A DNA stretch of 38,404 bases from Sporosarcina aquimarina (GCF_019748715.1 NZ_JACLBZ010000034.1:1-38404); one strand, 5' to 3'; positions 16,498 through 25,246 are shown, numbered from the stretch's first letter. Made by a program: numbers and translations. The notes: generated by a model not told the origin, from the sequence alone.

Positions 16498-17292
16498 ATG
16501 TTTGATTATCATATGCACAGCGCATTCTCTGCAGACTGCGAAATCCCAATGGAAGAAATGGTCAAGACATCCATAGCCAAAGGACTGAGCGAAATTTGCT
16601 TCACTGACCATGTCGATTATGAATATCCAGACGACACAATTACATTCGACTTTGACAAACACGCATACGCTGAAAAAATCCGGCAGCTCAACCAGCAATT
16701 CCATGGACAGCTAACGATCAAAAAAGGAGTCGAAATCGGTCTCCAGCCTCATTTATTGGATCGTTACGAAAGGCTAATGGATGAGCATGCTTTCGACTTC
16801 GTCATCTGTTCACTACATACCGTTGAAAACAAATCCCTTCATTATCGCGAGTTATTTGAAGATCGCACTGTCGAGGATGCATTCGAAACGTATTATCGAG
16901 AATTGCTCTATTGCGTGCAGAACTTTAATCGATATAGCGTATTAGGGCATGCCGACTTGATCAAACGCTACACCGATCAGCCACCAGCGCATCTTTTTCA
17001 CGACGCGCTTGAGCAAATCTTCAAAACGATCATTCCTGAAGGCAAAGGCATCGAACTCAACACGTCAGGCTCGCGCTATGGATTGCCGCACAATATGCCA
17101 AGCACGGATATATTGAAGCTCTACAAACAATGCGGAGGCGAAATCATTACTCTTGGTTCCGATGCTCATCGAACGACTGATATCGCTCATGAATTCAAAG
17201 AGTCACTTGAACTCTTACAATCGATCGGCTTTAACTATCTTGCAACGTTTAAAGACGGCCAACCTGACTTTCATGCAATTTCTTCTTTATAA
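16498..17292 (+). CDS. hisJ: Histidinol-phosphatase HisJ (PHP family)
   Basis: Hydrolyses histidinol phosphate to histidinol. The 264-residue PHP-type enzyme starts with the HxH metal motif (His 5, His 7 in DYHMHSAFSADC). Further metal ligands appear in CFTDHVDYEYPD, a Glu in KKGVEIGLQPH, CSLHTVE, GHADLIKRY and GSDAHRTTDIAHEF. This is the Bacillus-type phosphatase, unrelated to the HAD-type HisB N-domain, and it completes the pathway missing from the single-domain HisB. It diverges from hisZ across about 150 bases. AAGGAG lies about ten bases before the ATG. Confidence 0.93.
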   Translation: MFDYHMHSAFSADCEIPMEEMVKTSIAKGLSEICFTDHVDYEYPDDTITFDFDKHAYAEKIRQLNQQFHGQLTIKKGVEIGLQPHLLDRYERLMDEHAFDFVICSLHTVENKSLHYRELFEDRTVEDAFETYYRELLYCVQNFNRYSVLGHADLIKRYTDQPPAHLFHDALEQIFKTIIPEGKGIELNTSGSRYGLPHNMPSTDILKLYKQCGGEIITLGSDAHRTTDIAHEFKESLELLQSIGFNYLATFKDGQPDFHAISSL

Positions 17293-17295
17293 GCG

Positions 17296-17824
17296 AAAAA
17301 GGGAGACTAGGACAAAACTAAGTTGTTCATAATGAAAGACGAACGATCACAAAAAACACACATAGGTTACTTAGTGTGCGGTCAGGGATTTCCCCTCCAG
17401 GCCGGGATGCTTTCCGGCCAAATCCTACATTTTGTTCGGTAGGAAAGTTGACTTGGCCCCAAATACAAAAAGTTTGGCTATGTTCAATTTTGAAACATAG
17501 AAACCCAGTGCTTAATCCGTATTTTTTGGTATTCAATAATGTAAAACTGCTATCAAACTGCCTTGTATACAAAAATTTGGATTGAAGTTGAGGTCAGGGC
17601 GAAAGGCGAAGCGTTAGGAGCACAGGTTTTCCGAAGCGGACGAGGAGGCTCACCTGCGTCCCACGGAAAGCGACCCTGCCCGCAGCGGAAATCCCATAGG
17701 CAGCGCCGAGTCTACAGTTTCTTTATATAGAAAAAACCGAACTATATTACAAAACTATGATTAAATGTTTTGTAAACGTTCGGTTTTTTATCGCTTTGAA
17801 TCCTTTTGTCCTGGTCACTTTTTT
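17296..17824. repeat. Composite nested inverted-repeat region between convergent genes
   Basis: About 530 bases without a gene. The outer arms are imperfect complements: AAAAAGGGAGACTAGGACAA at 17296-17315 and TTTTGTCCTGGTCACTTTTT at 17804-17823. They lie directly at the ends of hisJ and the DUF218 gene, so they look like one terminator stem split by an insertion. Inside, GGGATTTCC (17385-17393) and GGAAATCCC (17687-17695) bracket GC-rich repeat blocks. Between these is a series of small hairpins: GGCCGG/CCGGCC at 17400-17419, CCTAC/GTAGG at 17424-17443, CTATGTT/AACATAG at 17478-17500. A strong terminator ends the array at 17731-17789. Confidence 0.6.
17731..17789. terminator. Long bidirectional terminator
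   Basis: AAAAAACCGAAC (17731-17742) pairs with GTTCGGTTTTTT (17778-17789), and an inner ACAAAAC pairs with GTTTTGT, leaving an 11-base loop. Poly-A and poly-T at both ends make it usable in both directions, between hisJ (plus) and the DUF218 gene (minus). Confidence 0.8.
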
Positions 17825-18399
17825 CATTTTCTAAAAATCCACGTCTTAAATAAAGCCAAACGTTCGCGGATCCATACCTTCGTTTTGACGATTTCGGGCG
17901 TCCTGGCTGCCACTACATCGGTCTCCCACCCTAATTGCTTTGCTAAAAACCGTGCTCTCGCCAAATGAAAATCACTACTAATAATCGTCACACCAGCCAA
18001 TTCAGGCAGTAGTTCTTGCGTATATTTCAAATTTTCATAGGTGGAAGTGGACTGATCTTCAAGCAACAACCGCTCTTTTTCAATGCCTTGCTGAATCAAA
18101 TAAGTATACATAGCCTGAGCTTCACTTAATGCCTCATCTTTACCTTGTCCGCCCGACAATACCAATTGAACGTGCGGAAAACGTTTTGCATACTCCGTTG
18201 CTGCCTCTAAACGATAACGCAGCGATAAAGATGGCTCTTCTCCATTCACTTTCGCTCCAAGAACCACCGCATATTTATACGAACCATCTGCTGTATGCTG
18301 TTGCGCTTCTTTCATCCTTTCTGCTGGTATCAACCAAAACATCATCAGCCCCGCAAGTAACAACGCTGCAACTATTACTATACCTATAAGCTTTTTCAT
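17824..18399 (-). CDS. DUF218 (YdcF/SanA-like) membrane-anchored protein
   Basis: A 191-residue protein with one N-terminal membrane helix (about 4-24) and an extracytoplasmic DUF218 domain. Typical blocks are YAVVLGAKVNGEEPSLSLRYRLEAA, VQLVLSGGQGKDEALSEAQAM, EDQSTSTYENL and IISSDFHLARARFLAKQLGW. The family includes SanA and YdcF; roles in envelope integrity are proposed and the chemistry is uncertain. An AGGGG site seven bases before the ATG supports the start. It is convergent with hisJ and appears to be a single-gene unit. Confidence 0.88.
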   Translation of the reverse strand: MKKLIGIVIVAALLLAGLMMFWLIPAERMKEAQQHTADGSYKYAVVLGAKVNGEEPSLSLRYRLEAATEYAKRFPHVQLVLSGGQGKDEALSEAQAMYTYLIQQGIEKERLLLEDQSTSTYENLKYTQELLPELAGVTIISSDFHLARARFLAKQLGWETDVVAARTPEIVKTKVWIRERLALFKTWIFRK

Positions 18400-18515
18400 T
18401 CACTCGCCCCTCTTCTTCAACAGTTAGACGGAATCAACTGAAGAAGAGTTCCAACTATTCAATACCTATATAAACTGAAATTAATAACTTACATTTGAAG
18501 TAAAACGTATAACAT

Positions 18516-18560
18516 GTTGATTTCCGTTCTATACGGACGCTTTCTTCCACTCCAATCAAC
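18516..18560. repeat. Short deleted copy of the GC-rich repeat (R4)
   Basis: A 45-bp element with inverted ends GTTGATT (18516-18522) and AATCAAC (18554-18560). The minus strand reads GGAGTGGAAGAAAGCGTCCG inside, again fusing the two ends of the full-length repeat. Nearly the same length and structure as the relic at 12510-12551. Confidence 0.7.
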
Positions 18561-18659
18561 TGAGTATCCATATCTGAACAAACTTATGTTAAAACTTTAA
18601 TTCAACATACCTATCTATTCAATGATAGATAGATATGGTTTCACCCCTTATAAATCAGA

Positions 18660-18690
18660 ACAGACACAAGGACCAAATCCCTGTGTCTGT
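18660..18690 (-). terminator. Hairpin after gdhA
   Basis: ACAGACACAAGGA (18660-18672) and TCCCTGTGTCTGT (18678-18690) form a 12-pair stem with one mismatch, about ten bases after the gdhA stop. The T-run on the minus strand is poor (TCTGATTTAT), so termination may be partial. Confidence 0.55.
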
Positions 18691-18700
18691 CTCTACTGCA

Positions 18701-20083
18701 TTATCGAATTCCGTGCGCTACCATTGCGCCGGCTACTCTTAGGAAACCAGCAATATTCGCACCCATCACTAGATTACCAGGCTTGCCGAATTCATCTGCT
18801 GCCTTTTTACAATCGTTATAGATATTTTGCATAACTTCTTTCAAATGTTCATCCACTTGTTCTGCCGACCAAGATAAGCGTTGGCTGTTCTGTGACATTT
18901 CCATCGCAGAAACTGCGACCCCACCTGCGTTGGCAGCTTTTGCCGGAGCAAATAAAACATTATGCTCTTGGAATATCTCGATGGCTTCGATTGTACAAGG
19001 CATATTTGCGCCTTCCCCAACCGCCTTCACACCATTCGCAATCAGCATATGTGCTGCAATTTCATCAATCTCATTTTGTGTCGCACATGGAAGTGCGATA
19101 TCACAAGGTATTGACCAAATTGCGCTGCAATCTGCATGATACTCTGCTTCCGGACGTTCTTTCGTATATTCCCAGATTCGTTTATTGCCAAATTCCTTCA
19201 ACTCTTTAACCAAATCCAGATCAATTCCATCTTTATCATAGATATAGCCATCAGAATCACTACATGCTACGACGTTTGCACCAAGCTGCATTGCTTTTTC
19301 CATAGCATACGTGGACACGTTCCCAGAACCTGATACGACCATCGTCTTTCCATCCAATGTAAGTCCATTCTCTTTAAGCATTTCATCAACGAAATAAACT
19401 GTCCCATATCCAGTAGCTTCTTTACGTCCCAGACTTCCGCCATGATCCGGATTTTTCCCTGTCAGGATGCCAGCTTCATAGCCGCCTTTAATTCGATTAT
19501 ATTGACCGAATAAATAACCTATTTCACGTTTCCCAACGCCGATATCCCCTGCCGGCACGTCAATATCAGGACCAATATGCCTGCTTAATTCCGTCATGAA
19601 ACTTTGAGTAAAACGCATGATTTCACGATCCGACTTGCCTTTAGGGTCAAAATCAGAACCACCTTTACCTGCACCAATCGGCTGACCAGTTAACGCATTT
19701 TTAAAAATCTGCTCGAAAGCCAAAAATTTCATAATACTAGTATTTACTGACGGGTGAAAACGTAATCCGCCTTTATAAGGTCCCAGATCACTGTTAAATT
19801 GTACACGGAATCCTCTATTCACATGCACTTTCCCCTGATCGTCTTCCCAAGCTACGCGGAATGAAATGATTCGTTCAGGTTCTGTGATCCGCTCAAGAAT
19901 TCCATTTGAAATAAATTCGGGATGCTTAGCAAAGACAGGACGGAGGGAATCAAAGATTTCTCTTGTCGCCTGCAGAAATTCCTTTTCGTCTGGATTCCTT
20001 TTCTTTACTAATTCATATACTTCATGAACATAATCGTTTGCTCGTTTACGATTATTAAATTGGATTTCATCTATCTTTGTCAT
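18701..20083 (-). CDS. gdhA: NADP-type glutamate dehydrogenase GdhA
   Basis: Aminates 2-oxoglutarate to glutamate in the cytoplasm. The 460-residue protein matches the hexameric biosynthetic class. It has the long N-terminal region, GPYKGGLRFHPSVNTSIMKF, the catalytic Lys 140 in GAGKGGSDFDPKGKSD, DIDVPAGDIGVGKREIGYLFG and the Rossmann segment MVVSGSGNVSTYAMEKA. The 460-residue length and these motifs fit the E. coli-type NADP enzyme rather than the shorter catabolic RocG/GudB type. A purine-rich ribosome site (GGGAAAGGGATGGG) precedes the ATG. It is a single-gene unit with no sign of coupling to glutamate synthase here. Confidence 0.92.
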   Translation of the reverse strand: MTKIDEIQFNNRKRANDYVHEVYELVKKRNPDEKEFLQATREIFDSLRPVFAKHPEFISNGILERITEPERIISFRVAWEDDQGKVHVNRGFRVQFNSDLGPYKGGLRFHPSVNTSIMKFLAFEQIFKNALTGQPIGAGKGGSDFDPKGKSDREIMRFTQSFMTELSRHIGPDIDVPAGDIGVGKREIGYLFGQYNRIKGGYEAGILTGKNPDHGGSLGRKEATGYGTVYFVDEMLKENGLTLDGKTMVVSGSGNVSTYAMEKAMQLGANVVACSDSDGYIYDKDGIDLDLVKELKEFGNKRIWEYTKERPEAEYHADCSAIWSIPCDIALPCATQNEIDEIAAHMLIANGVKAVGEGANMPCTIEAIEIFQEHNVLFAPAKAANAGGVAVSAMEMSQNSQRLSWSAEQVDEHLKEVMQNIYNDCKKAADEFGKPGNLVMGANIAGFLRVAGAMVAHGIR

Positions 20084-20464
20084 TTGCGCCCATCCCTTTC
20101 CCTGGTGTTATTCGAAATACATCGACTGAGTAGTCGCTCACTTTACTCAGTAGAAGTTATCCATAAAGGACGAGTTCTACTGAATAAATTGAATTTCTAA
20201 TGAATTGAATTTCAATTGTTCGAAATATTTCTTTGTATTCCAATATTATTACTGAAATCAAAGCAAGATACAAGAATTATTTGTAATTTATGCAGAATGC
20301 TTTTACTTTTGTGTCAATTTTATGTATTAGAACTAACTTCTTCATTTACAGTTGACTGAATATAGTGTATTATTAATCTATTCAAACAATCAATGTGAAG
20401 CGGTTAGTTTAAGAGCATTCGCATGAGCGGGAGAACCAATACGAAAAGAAAGAGGCGAAGCACC
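20084..20464. other. A+T-rich intergenic region with divergent promoters
   Basis: About 380 bases between gdhA (minus) and a small plus-strand gene. It is A+T rich. TTGACT at 20352-20357, followed after 16-17 bases by a weak AATCTA/TAATCT, may drive the small gene. A gdhA promoter must also lie here, but no clear consensus stands out. No other gene or strong repeat is seen. Confidence 0.45.
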
Positions 20465-20608
20465 ATGACAAAGAAAAACAATCCAATTCGCTCCATTTTA
20501 GGAGCCAATCTGCTCCTTATCATGACTTTTGCTTTCCTACCTGCTTTACTCGTAAATCCGGATATGGATGTTTTCCAAAATGCGATGAAGTTGATTACTA
20601 ACGAATAG
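20465..20608 (+). CDS. 47-residue single-helix membrane protein
   Basis: A small gene with ATG at 20465 and stop at 20606-20608. The product begins MTKKNNPIRSILGANLLLIM, has one hydrophobic helix (about 10-30) and ends in a short amphipathic segment around VFQNAMKLITNE. The basic start followed by a helix indicates a membrane protein with N-in topology. An in-frame ATG at 20423 would add 14 mostly basic residues but has no ribosome site; a GAGGCGAAG stretch precedes 20465. A clear terminator follows at once, supporting a real transcript. Function unknown. Confidence 0.6.
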   Translation: MTKKNNPIRSILGANLLLIMTFAFLPALLVNPDMDVFQNAMKLITNE

Positions 20609-20620
20609 ACGATCACGTAA

Positions 20621-20657
20621 ATGAGCCTTTCCTGAGTTTAGGGAAGGCTCATTTTTT
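20621..20657 (+). terminator. Terminator of the small membrane-protein gene
   Basis: ATGAGCCTTTCC (20621-20632) pairs with GGGAAGGCTCAT (20641-20652), with one wobble, followed by a run of T. It also lies just beyond the stop of the convergent LysM-GH18 gene and may help end that transcript. Confidence 0.85.
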
Positions 20658-21940
20658 CACCTTTTGCGAATGGTAAACCGATCTTCCAGCAGCAACCAAT
20701 TCTGCGGGAAAGCCAAGCCAAGCTTCCAGTACATAATCCCACGCAACCTAAATTCTTTCAGCAAATCAAATTTCGCATTGATGCTTCTTGCGTCTTCAAA
20801 CCACACTTCATGTTCAGTTCCTTGTTGGTCATAGTACGTAAAGTGAGGAGCTTGAGCTACCGCATCGTATTCAATTGAGACTTTTTCATTGATGGCTAAA
20901 TTTGTTGCCATTCTTGGACTCAAGGCCACAGCCGGCTTACTATCAGCTTGCCCGAATGGGGCGGACCAATCATAGCCATATAAATTTTGTCCCAAGAAAA
21001 TCTTATCGCGCGGAATTTGGCTCACTGCATATTCAACGACTCTCCTGACAGGACCAATTGGACTGACAGCTTGCGGAGCGCTATACGTATAGCCCCATTC
21101 ATACGTCATCAAGACAACAAAATCACAGATTTCGCCATGTGCTTTATAATCATGGGCTCCATATATTCCCGTCGTCACTTCTCCTGCTTTCGGAGCAAGA
21201 GCCGTCGAAATTGTTAATCCTGCCTTATGGATTTGATCGCGTGCATTGCGCAATAATTGATTATATAATTCACGATCTTCCGGGAATAATAATTCAAAGT
21301 CAAAATGAATATCTTTATAGCCTATCCTGTTTGCCGTCTCAATTGCATTTTGAATCATCCGATTTTGCGCGGCCTGATCGGTAAATAGGACGTGGGCCAG
21401 ATCAGCGCTGAATCCATAGTTTTCTAAGTTGGTCAACACCATCATATTTAATGCACCTGCATTTTGCGCGATGGTCGGAATGTCATCAAGGGGTGGTTCT
21501 TTAAGTGAGCCATCACGTTGGACTTCATAGCTGAACATTGCCAAATATGTAAGCTGTCCGACGCGTTGTCTGACTTCCGTGATCATCTGTTGGCTTACCG
21601 GATTGCGGGGCTCTACGTATAATAGAGAGTCGATCGGCGTCTTAGGCGGTTCAGGAATGTAAAGACGCTGACCTACCTGCAAAATGCCCGCCGGATTAAT
21701 ATTATTAATCTGTGCGAGCCGTTCGACTGATAGACCATGAGTCTGCGCAATCCTATAAAGACTGTCTCCAGGCCGAACCCAATAATATGTTCCAACAATC
21801 GGTATGACTAACGCTTGTCCAATCGCTAACTGCGAGGCATCTTCCAATTCGTTCGCTTGTGCAATTTGTTCATAGGGAACACCATAGATGTTTCCAATTA
21901 TAAAAAGACTCTCACCAGGTTTCACTACATGAATCTGCAT
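20657..21940 (-). CDS. LysM-GH18 spore peptidoglycan hydrolase (YaaH/SleL-type)
   Basis: A 427-residue protein with two N-terminal LysM repeats (about 2-48 and 51-96; IHVVKPGESLFIIGNIYGVP and YWVRPGDSLYRIAQTHGLS), which bind cortex peptidoglycan. They are followed by a GH18 barrel (about 105-420). The GH18 acid motif is DIHFDFELL, with Asp 214 and the catalytic Glu 216. Domain order and length match the spore germination N-acetylglucosaminidase family (YaaH, SleL). There is no signal peptide, as usual for spore-coat-associated members made in the mother cell. Sporulation control is inferred; no sigma-E or sigma-K promoter was firmly seen. Confidence 0.9.
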   Translation of the reverse strand: MQIHVVKPGESLFIIGNIYGVPYEQIAQANELEDASQLAIGQALVIPIVGTYYWVRPGDSLYRIAQTHGLSVERLAQINNINPAGILQVGQRLYIPEPPKTPIDSLLYVEPRNPVSQQMITEVRQRVGQLTYLAMFSYEVQRDGSLKEPPLDDIPTIAQNAGALNMMVLTNLENYGFSADLAHVLFTDQAAQNRMIQNAIETANRIGYKDIHFDFELLFPEDRELYNQLLRNARDQIHKAGLTISTALAPKAGEVTTGIYGAHDYKAHGEICDFVVLMTYEWGYTYSAPQAVSPIGPVRRVVEYAVSQIPRDKIFLGQNLYGYDWSAPFGQADSKPAVALSPRMATNLAINEKVSIEYDAVAQAPHFTYYDQQGTEHEVWFEDARSINAKFDLLKEFRLRGIMYWKLGLAFPQNWLLLEDRFTIRKR

Positions 21941-22128
21941 GTGACTCCACTACCTTTCTCATGTTCTCTAACCAAGATATGGTGGAGTCAATGGAAATAT
22001 GCTTGTTTTCCGAAGTCCGTAAATCTTCGAGTAGTCCATAGACCATACTTCGTATTCCAAATGCATAATTTCACGAAACCTCCTCATACTACCGTTGATG
22101 TAAATGACTATTAAAGGAGGATATGTAT

Positions 22129-22758
22129 TTGACTAATCAATTCGAAACATCTCAACACATGCACGACGGAGCAGTCCCCCCCTCTATGAATCATGGCGGC
22201 CATGAACTTTTTGACGTTCACGAAGTATTGAACACTGCAGTTGGTGCATTGAATCAATCCATGATTCTTCGTCCGCACGTAAAAGATCCAGAACTCTTAG
22301 ATATTCTGGACCGACAGTACCGTTTTATGCTTGATGAATACAATATTACGGTTGAATGTTTCAAAACGGGAAAAGACCCATCACATCCTACGCAGAGTTA
22401 TCAAATGAAAGTTGGCAGTGATTTTGTCTATGGCATGAAGGAAAAGGCGCCTTCAAAACCAATTCAATCGACAAACGAAATATCTGATGAAATCATCTCC
22501 GGCTTTTTGCTCGGTTCTGCAAAAAAAGGGGCCACTGGGAAAGCAGCTGCTGCTTTGGAGACGTGTAATCCAGTCGTTCGTCGTGTGCTTGCAGACTCCA
22601 TACCCAACTGTATAGAAATGGCGTATGAATTGTCGATTTATCAAAATAAACATCACTATTATCAAGTCCCTCAGTTGAATACTCAGGACATGAACATCCT
22701 ACTCAACTCATTTGCCCCCTCGCAAGGACAACCCAGCATGCCGAAAAACCTTCAATAA
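22129..22758 (+). CDS. CotF-family spore coat protein
   Basis: A 209-residue protein of the coat protein F (ferritin-like helical) family. The central region carries ELFDVHEVLNTAVGALNQS and the block DPELLDILDRQYRFMLDEYN. A C-terminal half has RRVLADSIPNCIEMAYELSIYQNKHHYYQVP, with conserved His/Tyr clusters. The TTG at 22129 lies eight bases after GGAGG and is preferred over the ATG at 22123, which is only two bases from it. Near the LysM-GH18 gene, this marks a sporulation-linked neighbourhood. Coat localisation is from the family. Confidence 0.83.
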   Translation: MTNQFETSQHMHDGAVPPSMNHGGHELFDVHEVLNTAVGALNQSMILRPHVKDPELLDILDRQYRFMLDEYNITVECFKTGKDPSHPTQSYQMKVGSDFVYGMKEKAPSKPIQSTNEISDEIISGFLLGSAKKGATGKAAAALETCNPVVRRVLADSIPNCIEMAYELSIYQNKHHYYQVPQLNTQDMNILLNSFAPSQGQPSMPKNLQ

Positions 22759-22764
22759 CCAGCT

Positions 22765-22790
22765 AAAAGCAGACTTTTGTCTGCTTTTTT
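22765..22790 (+). terminator. Terminator of the CotF-type gene
   Basis: AAAAGCAGAC and GTCTGCTTTTTT flank a four-base loop just after the stop codon. Confidence 0.88.
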
Positions 22791-22850
22791 GCTTTCTCCC
22801 TCATTGTATTTGTATACTGTAAGAATACAGACAAATGAAGGGGTGTATTT

Positions 22851-23510
22851 ATGAAAGTTGCCATTTTTGACTTTGACGGCACGTTGTATACGAAAGAAAC
22901 CTTTAAATTGCTTATGGAGCAATTGAAGAAACACCCGAGTTACCAGCGTTATTACGGAAAATTCTACAGATCGATTTTACCTTTATATATCCGTTATAAG
23001 CTGAAATTACTGCCTGAAAACGAAATGAAAGAACGATCCATGAAGCTGTATTTGAAGGCTCTTGAGTCTTTAACAACTACACAGCTAGAGCAATACTTCG
23101 AAAATATGCACGAAGAAATGTTAAGCGATTTCAATGAAGATGTCGTCAACAGATTAGCTCGACATCAAGCAGAAGGCCATCATGTATTGTTAGTTTCTGG
23201 TGCTTATACTCCCTTTTTGACTGCAGTTACGAGCCATTTGTCATTCGATCGTATTATCGGTACTGAAATCCCTTCACGCGGCGAACAGATTACGATGGAC
23301 CAACCATTTCTACATATCCAAGGAGAGCGTAAAAACGAACAAATCGACAAGGCGCTTCAAGGTAAATCGGTTGATTGGGAAAGCAGCTTTGCATACGGAG
23401 ATAGCATCTCCGACTTGCCCGTATTAGAGCAAGTCGGCAATCCTGTAGCCGTCAGACCCGATTCGAAACTTGCAGCCATAGCAAAGCAACGAAATTGGGA
23501 CATTTTATGA
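22851..23510 (+). CDS. HAD-superfamily (SerB-like, IB) phosphatase
   Basis: A 219-residue cytoplasmic phosphatase with the nucleophile motif DFDGT (Asp 7, Asp 9), motif II in VLLVSGAYTPFL, and motif IV in AYGDSISDLPVLEQVG. The alpha-helical cap between the first two motifs, and the SISDLPVL ending, fit subclass IB (SerB, CicA-like). The start has AAGGGG seven bases upstream. It could be a phosphoserine- or glycerol-phosphate-type phosphatase; the substrate cannot be told. It is flanked by terminators on both sides, so probably a single-gene unit. Confidence 0.85.
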   Translation: MKVAIFDFDGTLYTKETFKLLMEQLKKHPSYQRYYGKFYRSILPLYIRYKLKLLPENEMKERSMKLYLKALESLTTTQLEQYFENMHEEMLSDFNEDVVNRLARHQAEGHHVLLVSGAYTPFLTAVTSHLSFDRIIGTEIPSRGEQITMDQPFLHIQGERKNEQIDKALQGKSVDWESSFAYGDSISDLPVLEQVGNPVAVRPDSKLAAIAKQRNWDIL

Positions 23511-23518
23511 TGATAGCC

Positions 23519-23547
23519 AAAAAGCCCTGAATTAGGATTCAGGGCTT
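23519..23547. terminator. Terminator between the HAD and DUF421 genes
   Basis: GCCCTGAAT (23524-23532) pairs with ATTCAGGGC (23537-23545) across a short loop. On the minus strand it is followed by TTTTTGG, so it ends the DUF421 gene; on the plus strand it lies just after the HAD stop, followed by a partial repeat of the stem. Confidence 0.75.
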
Positions 23548-23561
23548 CAGGGCTTCAATCT

Positions 23562-24272
23562 TCAAGCATTCTTTAACGTATTAACATATAAGTTTCCATC
23601 GGTTTGAATTTCTGCATACAACACATGCTCCGGCTTCCCGATGCCTTGCAGTTCCAGTTGTTGCTTCAACCACACATCAGTCAGCTTCAATTCCCGCATA
23701 TTTTTCTCTTGTACTTTTCCGTCGGTAATAATTTCGGTCGGAATATATTTGGGTGTAGGAGAAGCCACTTTGACATCTTTTTTCGTTGCCTTCTCTTCGC
23801 CTGGCTTAAGCATCACGCTCAAGTTTCCATTCGTTTCGAAAATCGCATAATTGACGTCTTTCATGGAAAAAACGGCTTGTTCCCGAAGCAACATATTCAA
23901 TTCATTAAAATTCAGACGCAGCTTTCTTAATGAACCTTCCACAATCTTTCCATCCTGAATTACGATGATTGGCTTATCATCCAACAGGACACGTAGTTTT
24001 TTTGATTTAAACGTTAAATAATTGGCAAGTATCGTCAATACTGCCCACAGGACCATACCATATAAACCATTCAAGAACGGTGTCTCGGACTCCCCTGCCA
24101 AATCGGCGGCAATCGAACCGATCGTGATACCTGTAACATAATGGAAGAAGGTCAATTGAGATATTTGTTTTTTCCCCATGAACCGGGCCAGGATCAGAAG
24201 GACGATAAAGGAAATAACAGTCCGCAAAGTCATCTCCCAAAAAGACAGCTCCAAAAACTCATCCATATTCAT
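23562..24272 (-). CDS. DUF421 (YetF/YrbG-type) membrane protein
   Basis: A 236-residue protein with three N-terminal membrane helices (about 14-33, 40-62 and 66-86) and a cytoplasmic DUF421 domain with two similar halves. Motifs include LLILARFMGKKQISQLTFFHYV, GSIAADLA, LLDDKPIIVIQDGKI and a later EIITDGKVQEKNM. The start at 24272 has GGAGG eight bases upstream; a longer frame starting at 24287 uses the ATG that contains this site. Several family members occur in the spore inner membrane and affect spore stability. Exact function unknown. Confidence 0.88.
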   Translation of the reverse strand: MNMDEFLELSFWEMTLRTVISFIVLLILARFMGKKQISQLTFFHYVTGITIGSIAADLAGESETPFLNGLYGMVLWAVLTILANYLTFKSKKLRVLLDDKPIIVIQDGKIVEGSLRKLRLNFNELNMLLREQAVFSMKDVNYAIFETNGNLSVMLKPGEEKATKKDVKVASPTPKYIPTEIITDGKVQEKNMRELKLTDVWLKQQLELQGIGKPEHVLYAEIQTDGNLYVNTLKNA

Positions 24273-24337
24273 AACGCACACCTCCATTGAGTGGAGTATG
24301 TGTGAAATGAGGTAAACTATACTTTCATAAGCTTATT

Positions 24338-25246
24338 TCAATCCCAAACGTATGGCGTTGCTTGATAGACATAGTAGTTCAACCAGTTCGAGAATAACAA
24401 ATGTGTATGTGAACGCCAAGTATTCATTGGTTCTCTCGTCGGATCATCATTCGGGAAATAATTTTCAGGTACATCAATATCCAATCCCTTTTGGACATCT
24501 CGCCCGTATTCTTCAGCCAATGTATGTGCATCATACTCTAAATGTCCTGTCACCATTATGTTTTTTTCATCATTAGAAATCACAATGAATGCACCCGCAT
24601 CATCCGATACAGATAGCAGTGTCAAATCCGGATGCTTCTCAATTTCTTCTATGGAAACAGCCGTGTGACGTGAGTGAGGAGCAACAAATACATCGTTAAA
24701 TCCTCTTGCCAAATTGACTGTTTGGTCCGTGATATCGTGAGAAAAAATCCCAAAACATTTCTTCGGCAACTCAAACTTATCAATGCCGTAATGATGATAA
24801 AGTGCGGCTTGCGCGCCCCAACAAATATGCAAGACAGAGGTCACATTGGTTTTTGTCCACTCCATGATTTTCTCTAATTCCTTCCAATACACTACGTCTT
24901 CAAATTGCATATGTTCAATAGGTGCTCCTGTAATAATCATGCCGTCAAACTTGCGCTCTTTCACGTGTTCGAATGTTGTATAAAACGTTTCCAAATGAGT
25001 TTGACTGACATTTTTGGAAACATAGGTCGCCGTATTTAAAAACGTCACGTTTACTTGCAAAGGCGTATTACCAAGTAATCGTAATAATTGAAGTTCTGTT
25101 TTTTCTTTTTCAGGCATTAAATTCAGAATCAAAATGTTCAGCGGCCGAATATCTTGCTCCGTCGCCCGATCTTCATCCATGATGAAGATTTTTTCTTTCT
25201 TCAGTAACTCACCTGCAGGTAATTGTTTCGGTATATTAATCGGCAT
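24338..25246 (-). CDS. metA: Homoserine O-acetyltransferase (MetA family)
   Basis: Acylates L-homoserine, the first step towards methionine. The 302-residue protein has the MetA-family catalytic Cys 142 in [15 protein letters not shown] and the His 235/Glu 237 pair in VTGHLEYDA. Residue 111 in [10 protein letters not shown] is Glu. In the family, Glu at this position goes with acetyl-CoA and Gly with succinyl-CoA, so this is expected to be an acetyltransferase. The start at 25246 has AGGGGGA close upstream; the longer frame adds only eight residues. A SAM-I riboswitch in the leader should shut it off when SAM is plentiful. Confidence 0.92.
   Translation of the reverse strand: MPINIPKQLPAGELLKKEKIFIMDEDRATEQDIRPLNILILNLMPEKEKTELQLLRLLGNTPLQVNVTFLNTATYVSKNVSQTHLETFYTTFEHVKERKFDGMIITGAPIEHMQFEDVVYWKELEKIMEWTKTNVTSVLHICWGAQAALYHHYGIDKFELPKKCFGIFSHDITDQTVNLARGFNDVFVAPHSRHTAVSIEEIEKHPDLTLLSVSDDAGAFIVISNDEKNIMVTGHLEYDAHTLAEEYGRDVQKGLDIDVPENYFPNDDPTREPMNTWRSHTHLLFSNWLNYYVYQATPYVWD

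Larger units (their letters stand above)
18400..18700. other. Intergenic region with repeat relic and terminator
   Basis: About 300 bases between the DUF218 gene and gdhA (both minus strand). It holds the 45-bp repeat relic at 18516-18560, the gdhA hairpin at 18660-18690 and A+T-rich sequence that probably includes the DUF218-gene promoter. No further gene is seen. Confidence 0.6.

Noticed and set aside
17327..17585. Short frames on both strands within the nested repeat region
   Set aside because: They run through inverted repeats and hairpins; no start signal or recognisable protein.
17395..17700. CRISPR array
   Set aside because: The repeats are inverted, of different types and not evenly spaced.
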